Source: an uncultured Verrucomicrobiales bacterium (lineage in GTDB: Bacteria > Verrucomicrobiota > Verrucomicrobiia > Verrucomicrobiales > Akkermansiaceae). Taken from it: a stretch of 52,275 nt of DNA. Below are positions 24,419 through 33,759 of the stretch, one piece after another (the first letter of the stretch is position 1; each line of letters opens with the position of its first letter). The stretch covers positions 1-52,275 of the forward strand of contig CAJQKQ010000018.1 of assembly GCA_905478925.1 (NCBI GenBank), in the 5' to 3' direction. The notes beneath the pieces are model-generated. The model worked only from the letters and a program-made list of their open reading frames with translations, did not search any database and was not told where the DNA came from. A program made the translations under genes and the position numbers.

Positions 24419-24850
24419 ATGAGATACCTACTCGATATCAACCTCATCATCGCCCTGATGGATCCTGACCATGTGTTCCACCAAAGGGCGCACGACTGGT
24501 GGGGCGAGGGCGGCAAACCGTGGGCTTCCTGCCCCCTCACCGAAAACGGCTTCATTCGCATCACCGCATCGGCCGCATACAGCCAGGGGAAAACGGCAAC
24601 CGTTCTGGAAATGGCGTCGAGGCATTCGGCATTCGCCAAAAACTCTGATCATCAATTTTGGGCGGATGATTTTTCGATCACCGATCCAAGCCTCTTCGAT
24701 CACGCCCTGACCCTCTCATCGAAACATCTCACCGATCTTTACCTCCTGGAAATGGCCACCCGGAACGGAGGCTGCCTCGTGACATTCGACCGAAACATCC
24801 CCGGGAATGCTGTCTTATCCGCGGGAGCGGGGAGTTTGCTGGTTCTGTAA
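24419..24850 (+). CDS. vapC: PIN-domain ribonuclease toxin, VapC type
   Basis: A 143-aa PIN protein with the four acidic residues in place: Asp6 (YLLDINLIIAL), Glu42 (PLTENGFIRI), Asp106 (HLTDLYLLEMA) and Asp124 (VTFDRNIPG). VapC toxins are Mg-dependent endoribonucleases that cut tRNA or rRNA and stop translation. It is separated from vapB by 6 bp and co-transcribed. Nothing suggests inactivation. The sequence downstream (24851-25119) holds an inverted repeat but no gene. Confidence 0.9.
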   Translation: MRYLLDINLIIALMDPDHVFHQRAHDWWGEGGKPWASCPLTENGFIRITASAAYSQGKTATVLEMASRHSAFAKNSDHQFWADDFSITDPSLFDHALTLSSKHLTDLYLLEMATRNGGCLVTFDRNIPGNAVLSAGAGSLLVL

Positions 24851-24873
24851 CCCGAAAGAGAAAAACGGAATCG

Positions 24874-25005
24874 ACAGAAGGACGCGAAGTTCGCAAAGCC
24901 TGAATGAGTTAGGGAAGTCAGGCGCTTCACCTTCTGGGTGAATGATAAAGACCATCGTTGAAGTGCCCAAGTGATTGAACCTTTGCTACCTTTGCGTCCT
25001 TCTGT
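24874..25005. repeat. Imperfect 25-bp inverted repeat
   Basis: The arms 24874-24898 (starting ACAGAAGGACGCGAAG) and 24981-25005 are reverse complements with about four mismatches, 82 bp apart. A related CTTCGCGTCCTTGGCG is found at 13754 after rarA. The rest of this 269-bp gap holds nothing that I can identify. Confidence 0.6.
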
Positions 25006-25119
25006 AAAAAATCATTTCTGTTTTTTAGGGTAACCAGCCGCCCTCAAGTCAAGCGAGCCCGGGAGGGCTTACGAGGGTTGAGAATCAACGAAGGATTGCC
25101 CCAGGGACTCCAATGCATT

Positions 25120-26037
25120 TCACCCCGCCGCGAGCTTCGATAGCTCTTCCCGGCGGAAGTTCGTGGGGGAGTTGCCGGTGAAGCGGGCGAAGCTGCGGTT
25201 GAACTGGGAGAGCGACTGGTAGCCGATGTGGAAGGCGATCTCGGAGACGCGTGCCTGTGGCCTGAGCAGCTCGCGTTTCGCCCATTCGATTCGGCGGCGG
25301 TTGATGTAGTCGGTGAGGGTGAGACCGGTGGACTCTTTAAAGACGCGGCAGAAATGGGATTCGCTGAGGCCTGCCTGCCTGGCGACGAGCGGCAGCGGCA
25401 GGGGGTCAGCGAGGGTATTCTCGATGAATTTCCGGGCTCGTGCGACGGCTTCGGGCTCATCGCCCTCGCTGGTGATTGTGAGCTTTTCCGCGTGCTTTCC
25501 AAGCTGCTCGCCGAAGGAGGCGAGCAGTGTGATCATGCTCTGGTAGCGCTCCGGCTCGACGACCCGTGTCTGGAAATAGGCGGCGCGCAGCTGTTCCGTG
25601 TCCTTCTCTGTGAGTCCTTGGCGCTCAAGGGTTTTGGCAACCTTGTCGAAATCCCCCGGTTCCGGAACCTTGTGGAAGACATGCCCCGTCCGCAGCATCC
25701 CGATGAGCGTGCCGCCGCAGAGCACAGGCACGGCGCTGGCCGACATACCGGAGAAACATTTGCAGGATGTGGGTCCCTGTATCGTCGCCTCGGCCATGAG
25801 CTGACGGTTCACGTCGATACAGGCATTGCAGGTGGCCTCGCAGAGATTGAGTTTCGCACAGAACGGGCTGCCATTTTCGAGCTGGGAGCAGAGTTCCCGG
25901 ACGTCGGCATTGGGCTTGGCGAACTTGAGAGGCAGCCCAGTGGCACATCGGAACGCTTGCTGATAGGTGATCAGCAGCTCCGAGTTCAGGAGCTTTCCAA
26001 ATAGCACTTCGTTGAATTGGTCGGTTTCGTCAGTCAT
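25120..26037 (-). CDS. AraC-family regulator with PocR ligand-binding domain
   Basis: The 305-aa protein has an N-terminal PocR domain (about residues 10-175) with its characteristic Cys-rich pattern: CSQLENGSPFCAKLNLCEATCNACID, then TSCKCFSGMSASAVPVLCGG. The C-terminal 100 residues form a double helix-turn-helix of AraC type (LVARQAGLSESHFCRVFKES ... VSEIAFHIGYQSLSQFNRSF). PocR-type sensors were named from the propanediol regulator; other members sense small carbon compounds. ATG 26037 was chosen because the 60 codons before it are unrelated to the family. The gene is alone, and its target genes are not evident from context. Confidence 0.88.
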   Translation of the reverse strand: MTDETDQFNEVLFGKLLNSELLITYQQAFRCATGLPLKFAKPNADVRELCSQLENGSPFCAKLNLCEATCNACIDVNRQLMAEATIQGPTSCKCFSGMSASAVPVLCGGTLIGMLRTGHVFHKVPEPGDFDKVAKTLERQGLTEKDTEQLRAAYFQTRVVEPERYQSMITLLASFGEQLGKHAEKLTITSEGDEPEAVARARKFIENTLADPLPLPLVARQAGLSESHFCRVFKESTGLTLTDYINRRRIEWAKRELLRPQARVSEIAFHIGYQSLSQFNRSFARFTGNSPTNFRREELSKLAAG

Positions 26038-26108
26038 TGCACCGTTGGGACAGCTCCCCGCCGTCGTAACCACCAATAGCAAGAAAACCCGCCTAAGCAA
26101 CCCCCGAA

Positions 26109-26287
26109 CGGGTGTGAATTTTCGAGGTAGGGTCAATCCGGCTCGGTTGACCCAAATCAAAAACGGAAAGGTCGTAAGCTCGGAGAGGTAGTGAGTCCAC
26201 GGGAAGCGCCGATGCAAAAGAACAGCCCCTCAAACCGAGTCCTATGGAAACAGGCAATATCTTCCGCTTGAAAAACACCGAAAAATC
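26109..26287. repeat. Degenerate copy of the miniature inverted-repeat element found at 31285-31548
   Basis: 26126-26153 (GGTAGGG..ATCCGGCTCGGTTGACCC) matches 31344-31371 and continues with ATCAAAAACGGAA. Sequences like the outer terminal repeat flank it (GGGTGTGAATTTT on the left, AACACCGAAAAAT on the right). It fills most of the gap between the PocR regulator and ccoI. Confidence 0.6.
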
Positions 26288-26299
26288 CGCCTGAACTCA

Positions 26300-28654
26300 T
26301 CATGCCGCGCCGGGGCGACTCCGGTCGCGCAGGCCGGCAGCGACGAGGGCGAGGGTGATGGCCGAGCTGAGCGGCATGATCACCGCGGCGGCGAGTGGGG
26401 TCATGTGGCCGAGCACGGCGGCGGTCACCGCCGAGGCGTTGTAGAGCAGGGCGAATGCGAATGCGGCGGCAACCGCGCGGCGGCGACGGCGGGCGAGATC
26501 CAGCATCAGCGGCAGGAAGCGCAGGCTTTGGCCGAGGAAGAAGAAATCGGATTTTGTCTCCAGCAGGCTGCGATCGACCACCGGTGTGCCGGTGATCCAT
26601 GCGGCATCGAAGGCCAGCGAATCGTTCGCGCCATCGCCGAGGTAGAGCGTATCGCTGTCGTCGAGCTCGCGGACCAGGAATTCCTTTTCGTCCGGCTGGA
26701 GGGCGGCGTGAGCGTCCGATGGCTGGATTCCCAGCAGCTTGGCGGCGGCGGCGACCTTTTCCGGCCTGTCCCCGGAAAGGATGACAAGCCGGTGGCTTGC
26801 CTTCCGCAGCGCGCCGAGCGCCGCAACGGCATCCGGCCGCAGAGTTTCCTCGAAACGGAAGCGGGCGACAGGCGCGCCGTCTTGGCAGAGCTCGGCGTCG
26901 TGGGGGGTGGACTCCGGGTTTCCCGTGATCCATCCAGGTCTGCCGAGAGACCATTTCCCTCTTTCGTTTTCGAAAAAACGACCCATGCCCGGCACGTCTT
27001 TGATTTCGGGTTTCAGGCAATCCCGGAGGAGTTGTTGGCCCTTGCTGCCGAGCTCCTCAAGCAGGCTGCGGGAAACGGGATGCAGGGAGCCGTCGGTGAG
27101 TTGGGCGAGCGCGGTGCGGGCGTCTTCGCCGAGAGATCTGACCGCTTGCGGGTTGGCAAGGACGGGGCGCTCGAGTGTCAGGGTGCCGGTTTTGTCGAAA
27201 ATGATTTTCGCGACGGAGCGCAGCTTGGACCACAGCGAAGGCTCGCGGATGAACACGCCCGCGCGCTCCATGCGGGAGTTCGCCAGCTCGTCGGCAAGTG
27301 GCAGTGCAACGCCGAGCGCGCAGGGGCAGGAAATCACGAATACCGAGATCATCACCTGCAGGGCGGGAGCGAATCCGCCTGCGACAAACCATGCTGCGAA
27401 CGCGGCCACCCCGATCAGGACGACGGCGATCAGGTAGAACCTGAGCAGCCTCTCCAAGGCCGGAATACGGGCGGCGGCGCGCTCGCCGGATGTGAGACGG
27501 GCGAGCAGAGAGTCGCCCCACGTTTCCGAGGCGGTGACCGTGACCGGCGTGCCGCCGAGCTGGATTGCACCCGCCGGAACCGCTCGCCCGCTGCGGAATG
27601 TCTGCGGATCGGCCTCGCCATTGATCCATTCGAGGGAAAACTCCGCGGCTTCGGTATCCAGGGTCGCGGCGACGGGCACCGACTGACCCGGCTGAATCAT
27701 CACGCGCAGGCCGGGGATGATTTCGGAAAGCGGGACGGGCGCGTCGCGATCCGGGGAGGCCATGGTTTCCGGGACGGGGCGGCGGCGCTGCAGGCGGTTG
27801 CGGTTTTTCTCGACGGCGGCGAGCTGCAGGTAGCGGCCTCCGAGCATGAGAAAAATGAAGGTCGCGACGAAATCAAAATACATCAGCCCCTCGATCCCGA
27901 GCGCCCATCCGGCGAGCGAACCGACGAAGGCGAGGATGATGCCGAGCGCGATGGGGAGGTCGATGTGCGGGGTGCGGGCACGGACGGCGCGCCAGGCGCG
28001 GTTGATGAAATAGGATCCCCCGGTCAGCATCGCGAGGGTCGCGGAGAGAAAGGTCACGAGCTGGAAGATCCCCGCGAATGCGAAGTCCTCCGGCATGCCG
28101 AGATAGCGCGGCAGGGTGAACACCATCGCGTTCATCGCGAAGGCTCCGCAGAGGCCGAGCTTCGCGCCGAGCTGGCGCGCCTCGCTGTGTTGCCCGCCCG
28201 CCTTGCGGGGGGTGAGTGCGTAGCCGAAGGAGGCGAGCTCGCCGGCGAAGGCGGAGAGATCGGTTTCTCCCGCAGTCCAGCGCAGCCGCAGCAGGCCGGT
28301 TGCCGGATGCGCGGAGGCCTCGACGGCTCCTTGCTGGCGACCGAAGATATTTTCCACCAGCCAGACACAGCCGACACAGGAAAGGCCTTCGAGCGAGAAA
28401 TCCGCTTCCACGGTTCCGTCCGCCCCGGTCTTTTCCTCGATGGAGAGTTTCATTTCCTCCAGCCATGAGAAGTCCCGCGATTCGAAGGGGAGGCTGCGGA
28501 CGGGGCGGATCGATGAATTACTACGGAGATCGTAGAAACGATCGAGCCCCTCGTTGTGGATCAGCTCATGGACGTACTCGCAGCCGCGGCAGCAGAATTT
28601 TTCCAGCTCGTCAGTGGCGGAAAACGGGGTCGCGCAATGGATGCAGGTGGCCAT
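26300..28654 (-). CDS. ccoI: Copper-transporting P-type ATPase for cbb3 oxidase assembly (CcoI/FixI type)
   Basis: This 784-aa protein has every CcoI feature. An N-terminal CCRGC zinc-ribbon-like segment (residues 21-25) is followed by one heavy-metal-associated domain with CVGC (about residues 93-96). A block of membrane helices follows, with the ion path CPC (443-445), the phosphorylation site DKTGTLT (Asp487) and the hinge GDGANDS. It moves copper out of the cytoplasm so that CuB can be inserted into cbb3 cytochrome oxidase. It is the last gene of the minus-strand run ccoG, small membrane protein, SafE-like protein, ccoI. The start is the ATG preceded by an in-frame TTG. Confidence 0.93.
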   Translation of the reverse strand: MATCIHCATPFSATDELEKFCCRGCEYVHELIHNEGLDRFYDLRSNSSIRPVRSLPFESRDFSWLEEMKLSIEEKTGADGTVEADFSLEGLSCVGCVWLVENIFGRQQGAVEASAHPATGLLRLRWTAGETDLSAFAGELASFGYALTPRKAGGQHSEARQLGAKLGLCGAFAMNAMVFTLPRYLGMPEDFAFAGIFQLVTFLSATLAMLTGGSYFINRAWRAVRARTPHIDLPIALGIILAFVGSLAGWALGIEGLMYFDFVATFIFLMLGGRYLQLAAVEKNRNRLQRRRPVPETMASPDRDAPVPLSEIIPGLRVMIQPGQSVPVAATLDTEAAEFSLEWINGEADPQTFRSGRAVPAGAIQLGGTPVTVTASETWGDSLLARLTSGERAAARIPALERLLRFYLIAVVLIGVAAFAAWFVAGGFAPALQVMISVFVISCPCALGVALPLADELANSRMERAGVFIREPSLWSKLRSVAKIIFDKTGTLTLERPVLANPQAVRSLGEDARTALAQLTDGSLHPVSRSLLEELGSKGQQLLRDCLKPEIKDVPGMGRFFENERGKWSLGRPGWITGNPESTPHDAELCQDGAPVARFRFEETLRPDAVAALGALRKASHRLVILSGDRPEKVAAAAKLLGIQPSDAHAALQPDEKEFLVRELDDSDTLYLGDGANDSLAFDAAWITGTPVVDRSLLETKSDFFFLGQSLRFLPLMLDLARRRRRAVAAAFAFALLYNASAVTAAVLGHMTPLAAAVIMPLSSAITLALVAAGLRDRSRPGAA

Positions 28655-28695
28655 CAAACTCTAAACTTTAAAATCGAAACCCTAAGCAAGACGGG

Positions 28696-29400
28696 CTAGT
28701 GGCAGCAGGAGGGGAGCTCGGATTGCTTTTCCGCTGCGGACGATGGGAACGGAATGGTGCCCCAGAGGCGGAAGGCGATGAGGCAGGCGGCGGCGATGGC
28801 CAGGGAGCGCTGAACGCGGACGAGGGTGGCGGGTTTAAGGCGTTTTTTGAGATGCTTGAGCTGCTGTTGGGCGAGCCATAGCAGGGGCACGGTGCCAAGC
28901 CCGAAAGCGAGCGCGAACTCCGCCCCGCGTATCGCGGAACCAGTCAGGAGGGCTGCGCCGAAGAGCAGATAAAGCGGGCCGCAGGGAAGCAGCGGCGTGA
29001 GCGCACCCATCGCCAGCCCGCCGCGAATGGGTGAGAGCTTTCCGAGCCGGAAGCGCATCCTTGCGCTCCACTTGATCAACGCGGGAGGTTTCGGGAGTTT
29101 CTTTTCCAATCCGAATCCGAAAACCAGGAACACCGCGACCAGGACCCATGGCAGGAGCACAGCGGGGGAGTCGAAGAACCACTCAAGCGGCTGCCTGCCG
29201 ACAGCTCCACAAACGGCGCCGATCGCGGCATAGGCGGAGAGGCGCGCGCCGTGGTAGGCGGTCATCGCCGCCAGGCGCTCCGTTTCGGACGATGGCATCG
29301 CAGCCAGCCCGCAGGCGATGGGGCCGCACATGCCCACGCAATGGACGCTGGTCACAAGACCGGCGACCAGGGCTCCGAGGGCTGTGTTGACTACGTCCAA
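28696..29400 (-). CDS. SafE/TauE-like membrane protein of the cco cluster
   Basis: The 234-aa protein has about six membrane segments. It opens with ALVAGLVTSVHCVGMCGPIACGL, the Cys-x-x-x-Cys motif typical of the COG2836 sulfite-exporter-like family, and has a second conserved PLLPCGPLYLLFGAALL. Members next to ccoI are thought to help copper handling or heme-protein maturation. The C-terminus ends SELPSCCH, a possible metal-binding tail. It starts 67 bp after the 44-aa gene and ends 41 bp before ccoI. Confidence 0.85.
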   Translation of the reverse strand: MDVVNTALGALVAGLVTSVHCVGMCGPIACGLAAMPSSETERLAAMTAYHGARLSAYAAIGAVCGAVGRQPLEWFFDSPAVLLPWVLVAVFLVFGFGLEKKLPKPPALIKWSARMRFRLGKLSPIRGGLAMGALTPLLPCGPLYLLFGAALLTGSAIRGAEFALAFGLGTVPLLWLAQQQLKHLKKRLKPATLVRVQRSLAIAAACLIAFRLWGTIPFPSSAAEKQSELPSCCH

Positions 29401-29467
29401 AATCTTAAATTCTAAGGAAGAGGGGGCGGCGCGAAAGGCTTTCCCTGAATTAGTCAGCCGCGGCGGA

Positions 29468-29602
29468 CTAAGGATTCGAGTTTGAAGTTTGAACCGGAAC
29501 GCTCTCCGGCCTGTGTTTCACGGCGATGAAGATGAGGCTGCTCCATGCTGCCATGAGCAGCAGGAAGGCGGCGGTAACGAAGAGCCATGGGCGGAATTTC
29601 AT
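29468..29602 (-). CDS. Small membrane protein in the ccoG-ccoI cluster (44 aa)
   Basis: A 44-codon gene with one membrane span (residues 6-28, WLFVTAAFLLLMAAWSSLIF), a basic start (MKFRPW) and a polar tail. Its ATG lies 1 bp after the ccoG stop, so translation is probably coupled. The position, between ccoG and the SafE gene, is where ccoH/fixH usually lies. It is much shorter than CcoH and lacks its periplasmic domain, so it may be a reduced or unrelated protein. Confidence 0.6.
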   Translation of the reverse strand: MKFRPWLFVTAAFLLLMAAWSSLIFIAVKHRPESVPVQTSNSNP

Positions 29603-29603
29603 A

Positions 29604-31013
29604 TCAGTTTTTGGGTTGTTTGAGTTGGTTCGGATTGGGCCCGAGGAATTTGATTTTCTGGAGGATTTTTGCCTCGCCCGGCTGCGCTTCGATCTTGAGC
29701 GTGAGTTCGGTCGGTCCCTTGTAGTTTTCTCTGTCGTTGATGATGATCATCGGGCGGCTGGCCTCATCGAGGGCGGCGAGCTCCAGTGAATCCCCGAGGC
29801 CACTAAGGGTGAACCCGGCTGGCGGGTTTTCAAGCGAGATTTCGAATCTGACCGGCTGGTTGCGTTTGTTGAGGAGGCGGAGCTGGTAGTGGTTCCGAAC
29901 GACCGTGGGATCGACAAAAAAGGGTGCGCCGCGCATCCGCGAGACTTCCGCAAAAACGGGCTTCGCCTTGTGAAAGGCGGTGAAGCCGAGCGCCAGCAGG
30001 CCGACGAATCCCATCGCTGCGTAAAGCCAGATACGGGGGCGCAGGAGGTGGCGTTTTTTTCCTTCGAGACCCTTTGTGGAATCGTAGCGGACAAGCCCCT
30101 CGGGGCGTTTTAGTTTCCGCATGATGTCGTCGCAGGCGTCGATACACGCGGCGCAGCCGATGCACTCCATCTGCAGGCCGTTGCGGATGTCGATGCCGGT
30201 GGGACAAACCTGGACGCAGCGGCTGCAGTCGACGCAATCGCCGGCGTTGGGATCGGACTTTTTGCCTCTCGGCTCACCCCGGACGGAATCGTAGCCGATG
30301 ACGACCGTTTCATCATCCGTCAGCGCGGACTGGATGCGTCCGTAGGGGCAGAGGATGATGCAGAATTGCTCGCGGAACCAGGCGAAGCAGAAGTAGAGGG
30401 CTCCGGTGAGGGCGGCGATGATGGTGAAGGTGGCTCCGTGCTGGAGTGGTCCTTCCCGCATGAATTGGTACAGGCGCGGCAGGGAGACGAAGTAGCTGAT
30501 GAACACATGGGCGATGGCGGTTGAGGCGATGAGATAGAGCGCGTATTTCACGGCTCTGCGTATCGTTTTCCTGGCGCTCGATGGTGCTCGGTCGAGTTTG
30601 CGGCGCGCAGTGGCGTCGCCATCGATCCAGCGCTCGATGCGTCGGAAAACGTGTTCCAGGAAAACGGTATAGGGGCAGGCCCAGCCGCACCACAGGCGGC
30701 CGAGTAGGGCGGTGATGAAAAACAGCACGAAGCCCAGCCCGGAGATCGCGAAGAAGAACACCCACAAGTCCTGTGTGAGTAGGGTCAGCCCGAACATGTG
30801 GAAGCGGCGGTTCTCCACATCAAAGAACAGCGCCGGGGCGCCGTTGATCGGGATCCACGGCATCAGCACGTAAACCGCGATCAGGACGATGCCGAAGATC
30901 CTACGGAAGAACGTGAAGCGCCCGCTCACATCTGCCGGATGGAGCACGTAGTGGGAGCCGTCCGGATTGATCGTCGTCAGCGAGACCAAATTCGGACGCT
31001 TGTTCTGCTGCAT
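29604..31013 (-). CDS. ccoG: Cytochrome c oxidase accessory protein CcoG
   Basis: The 469-aa protein has membrane helices at about residues 30-55, 75-100, 145-170 and 185-205. CGWACPYTVFLEHVFRRIERWIDG is the signature CcoG loop. Two 4Fe-4S clusters are indicated by CVDCSRCVQVCPTGIDIRNG and CIGCAACIDACDDIM. The last 110 residues form an Ig-like periplasmic domain. CcoG is a cupric reductase that delivers Cu(I) to the cbb3 oxidase assembly pathway. It is the first gene of the run ending in ccoI. No ccoNOP genes lie upstream; a repeat-rich zone and a galactosidase follow instead. Confidence 0.94.
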   Translation of the reverse strand: MQQNKRPNLVSLTTINPDGSHYVLHPADVSGRFTFFRRIFGIVLIAVYVLMPWIPINGAPALFFDVENRRFHMFGLTLLTQDLWVFFFAISGLGFVLFFITALLGRLWCGWACPYTVFLEHVFRRIERWIDGDATARRKLDRAPSSARKTIRRAVKYALYLIASTAIAHVFISYFVSLPRLYQFMREGPLQHGATFTIIAALTGALYFCFAWFREQFCIILCPYGRIQSALTDDETVVIGYDSVRGEPRGKKSDPNAGDCVDCSRCVQVCPTGIDIRNGLQMECIGCAACIDACDDIMRKLKRPEGLVRYDSTKGLEGKKRHLLRPRIWLYAAMGFVGLLALGFTAFHKAKPVFAEVSRMRGAPFFVDPTVVRNHYQLRLLNKRNQPVRFEISLENPPAGFTLSGLGDSLELAALDEASRPMIIINDRENYKGPTELTLKIEAQPGEAKILQKIKFLGPNPNQLKQPKN

Positions 31014-31206
31014 GGGTGGTGGCACGCGAAAACCATGGCACATCCCCCATTTTCACGCTCCGCATCCGTTCCGGGAATGTGCGCGGGATTTGCGCAGCGA
31101 ACGGATTCACGATTTGTCTGACAACGGATGCGGATTACAACAAGGTAGCTGCCGCGTCTCGCAGCAGGCCGTGGAAGCCCCGTCGTCTCGGCGCGAAACC
31201 GTAGCG

Positions 31207-31277
31207 AGCGTAGTGGTGACTTTCAGTCGCCACCCGCAAGAAGGAGCCGGGCTGTCTCCACCTCTTGAGTCAAGCGG
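31207..31277. repeat. REP-like repeat, copy 1, left part
   Basis: This 71-bp stretch matches 36093-36163 with two differences. It begins with a hairpin, GTGGTGACT then AGTCGCCAC around TTTC. The copy continues at 31549-31577 (ACCGCCGTAGCC...), beyond the inverted-repeat element. Together these parts correspond to one continuous copy at 36093-36197. Confidence 0.85.
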
Positions 31278-31284
31278 GTGCCTG

Positions 31285-31548
31285 GCCGCGGGTGTGATTT
31301 TTATCGGTGTATTTGCCTGACGCAGCCCAAGTCATTCAATATTGGTAGGGATGATCCGGCTCGGTCAGCCCTGATCAAAAACGGAAGCGCCGTATCCCCT
31401 GAAAGGGAGTGAACCGATGGCAAGACACCACATTTCCCCCGAGATCTCACTTTCGTGTGGGTGAGGCGGGCTGCCAGATTTTTGAAGTGGGCTGACCGAG
31501 CCGGATCAGCCCTACCGGGTGAAACACCGATAAAAATCACAGCCCCGG
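31285..31548. mobile_element. Miniature inverted-repeat element inserted in a REP-like repeat
   Basis: This 264-bp element has outer inverted repeats GTGATTTTTATCGGTG (31294-31309) and its exact complement (31525-31540), extending with small changes to both ends. A second, nested pair (31344-31371 and 31489-31516) has 28-bp arms with one mismatch. There is no open frame of any size, so it is non-autonomous. It interrupts a repeat whose uninterrupted version is at 36093-36197. The area 31014-31206 holds nothing identifiable besides the ccoG upstream region. Confidence 0.8.
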
Positions 31549-31614
31549 ACCGCCGTAGCCTTTGAGGTTGGAGTGTCCCCTAGATTCTCCGAGTCGCATT
31601 CCTCCGCTTCGGGC

Positions 31615-33759
31615 TTACGCCTCTGTCAGTTCGAATACGGCACTGTCGTACTCACTTTCGAGGTTCACCTTGAGGCCGTGGTTCATCAGAATGTCACCGC
31701 GCAACACCTTGCCGTCACATGTGATATGCGCATCGCCATTTGACTTGTTGATTTCTGTGATCAGGTAGTGCTTCTGCGGATCAAGCCCTTTGAGGGTTAG
31801 CTGCGGCAGCAGGTTACCCAGCATGTGATTGATCGTGTAAGCATAGGCAACAGCCTTGGTCTTGTCTTCGCTGACATAGGAGAGAGCGGCGAAGTTGCTG
31901 CCATATGGCGAGATCAGCCGGTAGAGATCCCCGAATTGAACGGTCGGACGGATGCGCTTGTAGTCAGCGACAGCTGCTTTCACGAAGGCAAGCTCGTCAT
32001 CGGACATCTCCTTGGGTGCCAGCTCCAGACCGAGACGGCCGGACATCGCAACATCAAAGCGGAACTTCAGCGGAACGACACGACCGGTCTGGTGGTTCGG
32101 ACATGCGGATACATGGGCGGCCATTGCGATCGCCGGGTAGATATAACCGGTTCCCCACTGAATAAAGATACGCTGCAGCGCGTCGGTGTTATCGCTTGTC
32201 CAGAATTCCTGAGTGCGCTTGAGTATCCCGTAGTCAATACGGCCGCCACCACTGGCGCATGCCTGTATCATGACATTCGGGAAATTCTCAACCAGGCGGT
32301 CGTAGATGCGGTAGAGACCGTTGGTGTAGTCCACCCAAAGGTGACTCTGACGGTCTGCCGGCAGATAGCTGGAGCCGATATTGGTAAAGGAGCGGTTACA
32401 GTCCCATTTCACGTATGCGATCTTCGGGCTATCTACCAGAATCGCGGCGACGCTGTCGTAGACAAAGTCCTGAACCTCCGGGTTACTCAGGTCGAGAACC
32501 AGCTGATTGCGGTAGAGGATCTTTTCGCGGTTCGGCTGGTGAATCACCCACTCAGGGTGATTTTCGTAGAGTTCACTGGCGGGGTTCACCATCTCGGGTT
32601 CTACCCAGATACCGAACTTCAGATTGCGCGCTTCAGCAGCGTCACAGAGGGCCGTGATACCGTTCGGCAGCTTCTTGTTGTTCACCTGCCAGTCACCCAG
32701 GCCTGCCGCCGCGTTATTACGCGGATGCTTGTTGCCGAACCAACCATCGTCGAGAACGAACATTTCGCCGTCCATCTTGTTCAGACCGTCCATCATCGAG
32801 AGCAGGGTCTCTTCGCCGAATGTGAAGTAGGCACCTTCCCAGCTGTTGAGCAGGATCGGACGTTCCTTGTCGCCATCACGCAGCGAGTACTTTCTGGCCC
32901 AGCGATGGATCTTGCGGGAGAGCTCGCCTTTGCCGTTGCCACTGTAGCTCTGCATGAACGTCGGGGTTGTGAAGAGCTGCCCAGGATCCAGTTTGTAGTC
33001 GGCGGCAAAGTCGTTGATCCCGGCCACGACGGAGAGCACGCGGCGCTCTTTGTTGTCGTGGAAGAGTTTGCCCAGATGATAGTCGAATGAGATTTTCCAA
33101 GCCCCACTCCAAGCCAGGGCACCGGCGATCACCTGGCCTGCATCTTCCGTTGCAGGCTCGTTGAGGGAGAGCATAAAGGACGGGTTGGAACCAAAGGAAG
33201 ACCAGGTGCCGTAGCGGTTGTCCAAAACCTTCTTGCCAATCTGCAGCTGTTCTTCGCTGAGGTTGTGCTCACGCTCCCACAGGCCATTCAGAGTGGTCAG
33301 GTAGTAGTGGTTGTGGAGGCTGGAGAACGAGAGTTCCGCGGAGGGAAATTCGTTCAGCGTGATGGCTTCCGCTTCTGTGTGGCGGACGCTAATCCACTTT
33401 TCGATCACGTCTTCTGCTGCGTAGGCGCGGTAGTGCAGCGTGACGTAGACTGGGTAGCAGCGATCTTTCAGCTCAACCGTCGTTTCGGTAATGTTGGCAT
33501 CCATGCGCTCGGCAGCGTGCCTCACATAGACCAGTTCCGTAGAGAGGTCACCGTTCGCGTGAGTGAGTCGCAGAGCGGCGGTGCTGTCGTCGCCGCCGAA
33601 TGCGGAGTAGGCGGGAACCATTTCGGTGTAGCCGTCAACGATCTGCGACGGGGTCGCGATCTTTTTGCCGTAGTAGCACTGATACACCTGTTCACCGGCA
33701 GCCAGAATCATACTGCTGCTGTCGGTGCTGATTTCTATAACGTGTTTGATTTTTTCCAT
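31615..33759 (-). CDS. Alpha-galactosidase, glycoside hydrolase family 36
   Basis: The 714-aa protein contains the GH36 catalytic barrel with the nucleophile Asp453 in YVKWDCNRSF and the acid/base Asp523 in EFWTSDNTDALQR, 70 residues apart as in characterised enzymes. VLDDGWFG and CASGGGRIDYG also match. The N-terminal 300 residues form the beta-sandwich and the last 100 the C-terminal sheet. It releases alpha-galactose from raffinose-type sugars or galactan side chains. There is no signal peptide, so it is probably cytoplasmic. The gene is visibly less GC-rich than its neighbours and lies among repeats, so it may have been acquired by transfer. A sulfatase gene is on the other strand to its right. 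Confidence 0.93.
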   Translation of the reverse strand: MEKIKHVIEISTDSSSMILAAGEQVYQCYYGKKIATPSQIVDGYTEMVPAYSAFGGDDSTAALRLTHANGDLSTELVYVRHAAERMDANITETTVELKDRCYPVYVTLHYRAYAAEDVIEKWISVRHTEAEAITLNEFPSAELSFSSLHNHYYLTTLNGLWEREHNLSEEQLQIGKKVLDNRYGTWSSFGSNPSFMLSLNEPATEDAGQVIAGALAWSGAWKISFDYHLGKLFHDNKERRVLSVVAGINDFAADYKLDPGQLFTTPTFMQSYSGNGKGELSRKIHRWARKYSLRDGDKERPILLNSWEGAYFTFGEETLLSMMDGLNKMDGEMFVLDDGWFGNKHPRNNAAAGLGDWQVNNKKLPNGITALCDAAEARNLKFGIWVEPEMVNPASELYENHPEWVIHQPNREKILYRNQLVLDLSNPEVQDFVYDSVAAILVDSPKIAYVKWDCNRSFTNIGSSYLPADRQSHLWVDYTNGLYRIYDRLVENFPNVMIQACASGGGRIDYGILKRTQEFWTSDNTDALQRIFIQWGTGYIYPAIAMAAHVSACPNHQTGRVVPLKFRFDVAMSGRLGLELAPKEMSDDELAFVKAAVADYKRIRPTVQFGDLYRLISPYGSNFAALSYVSEDKTKAVAYAYTINHMLGNLLPQLTLKGLDPQKHYLITEINKSNGDAHITCDGKVLRGDILMNHGLKVNLESEYDSAVFELTEA

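Noticed and set aside
26405..28468. A 687-codon open frame on the plus strand across ccoI
   Set aside because: It runs antisense to a gene with complete P-type ATPase motifs. High GC and codon bias create long shadow frames; the translation is Arg/Gly/Glu-rich with no domain.
31825..33090. A 421-codon plus-strand frame inside the alpha-galactosidase gene
   Set aside because: Antisense shadow of a well-conserved GH36 gene.
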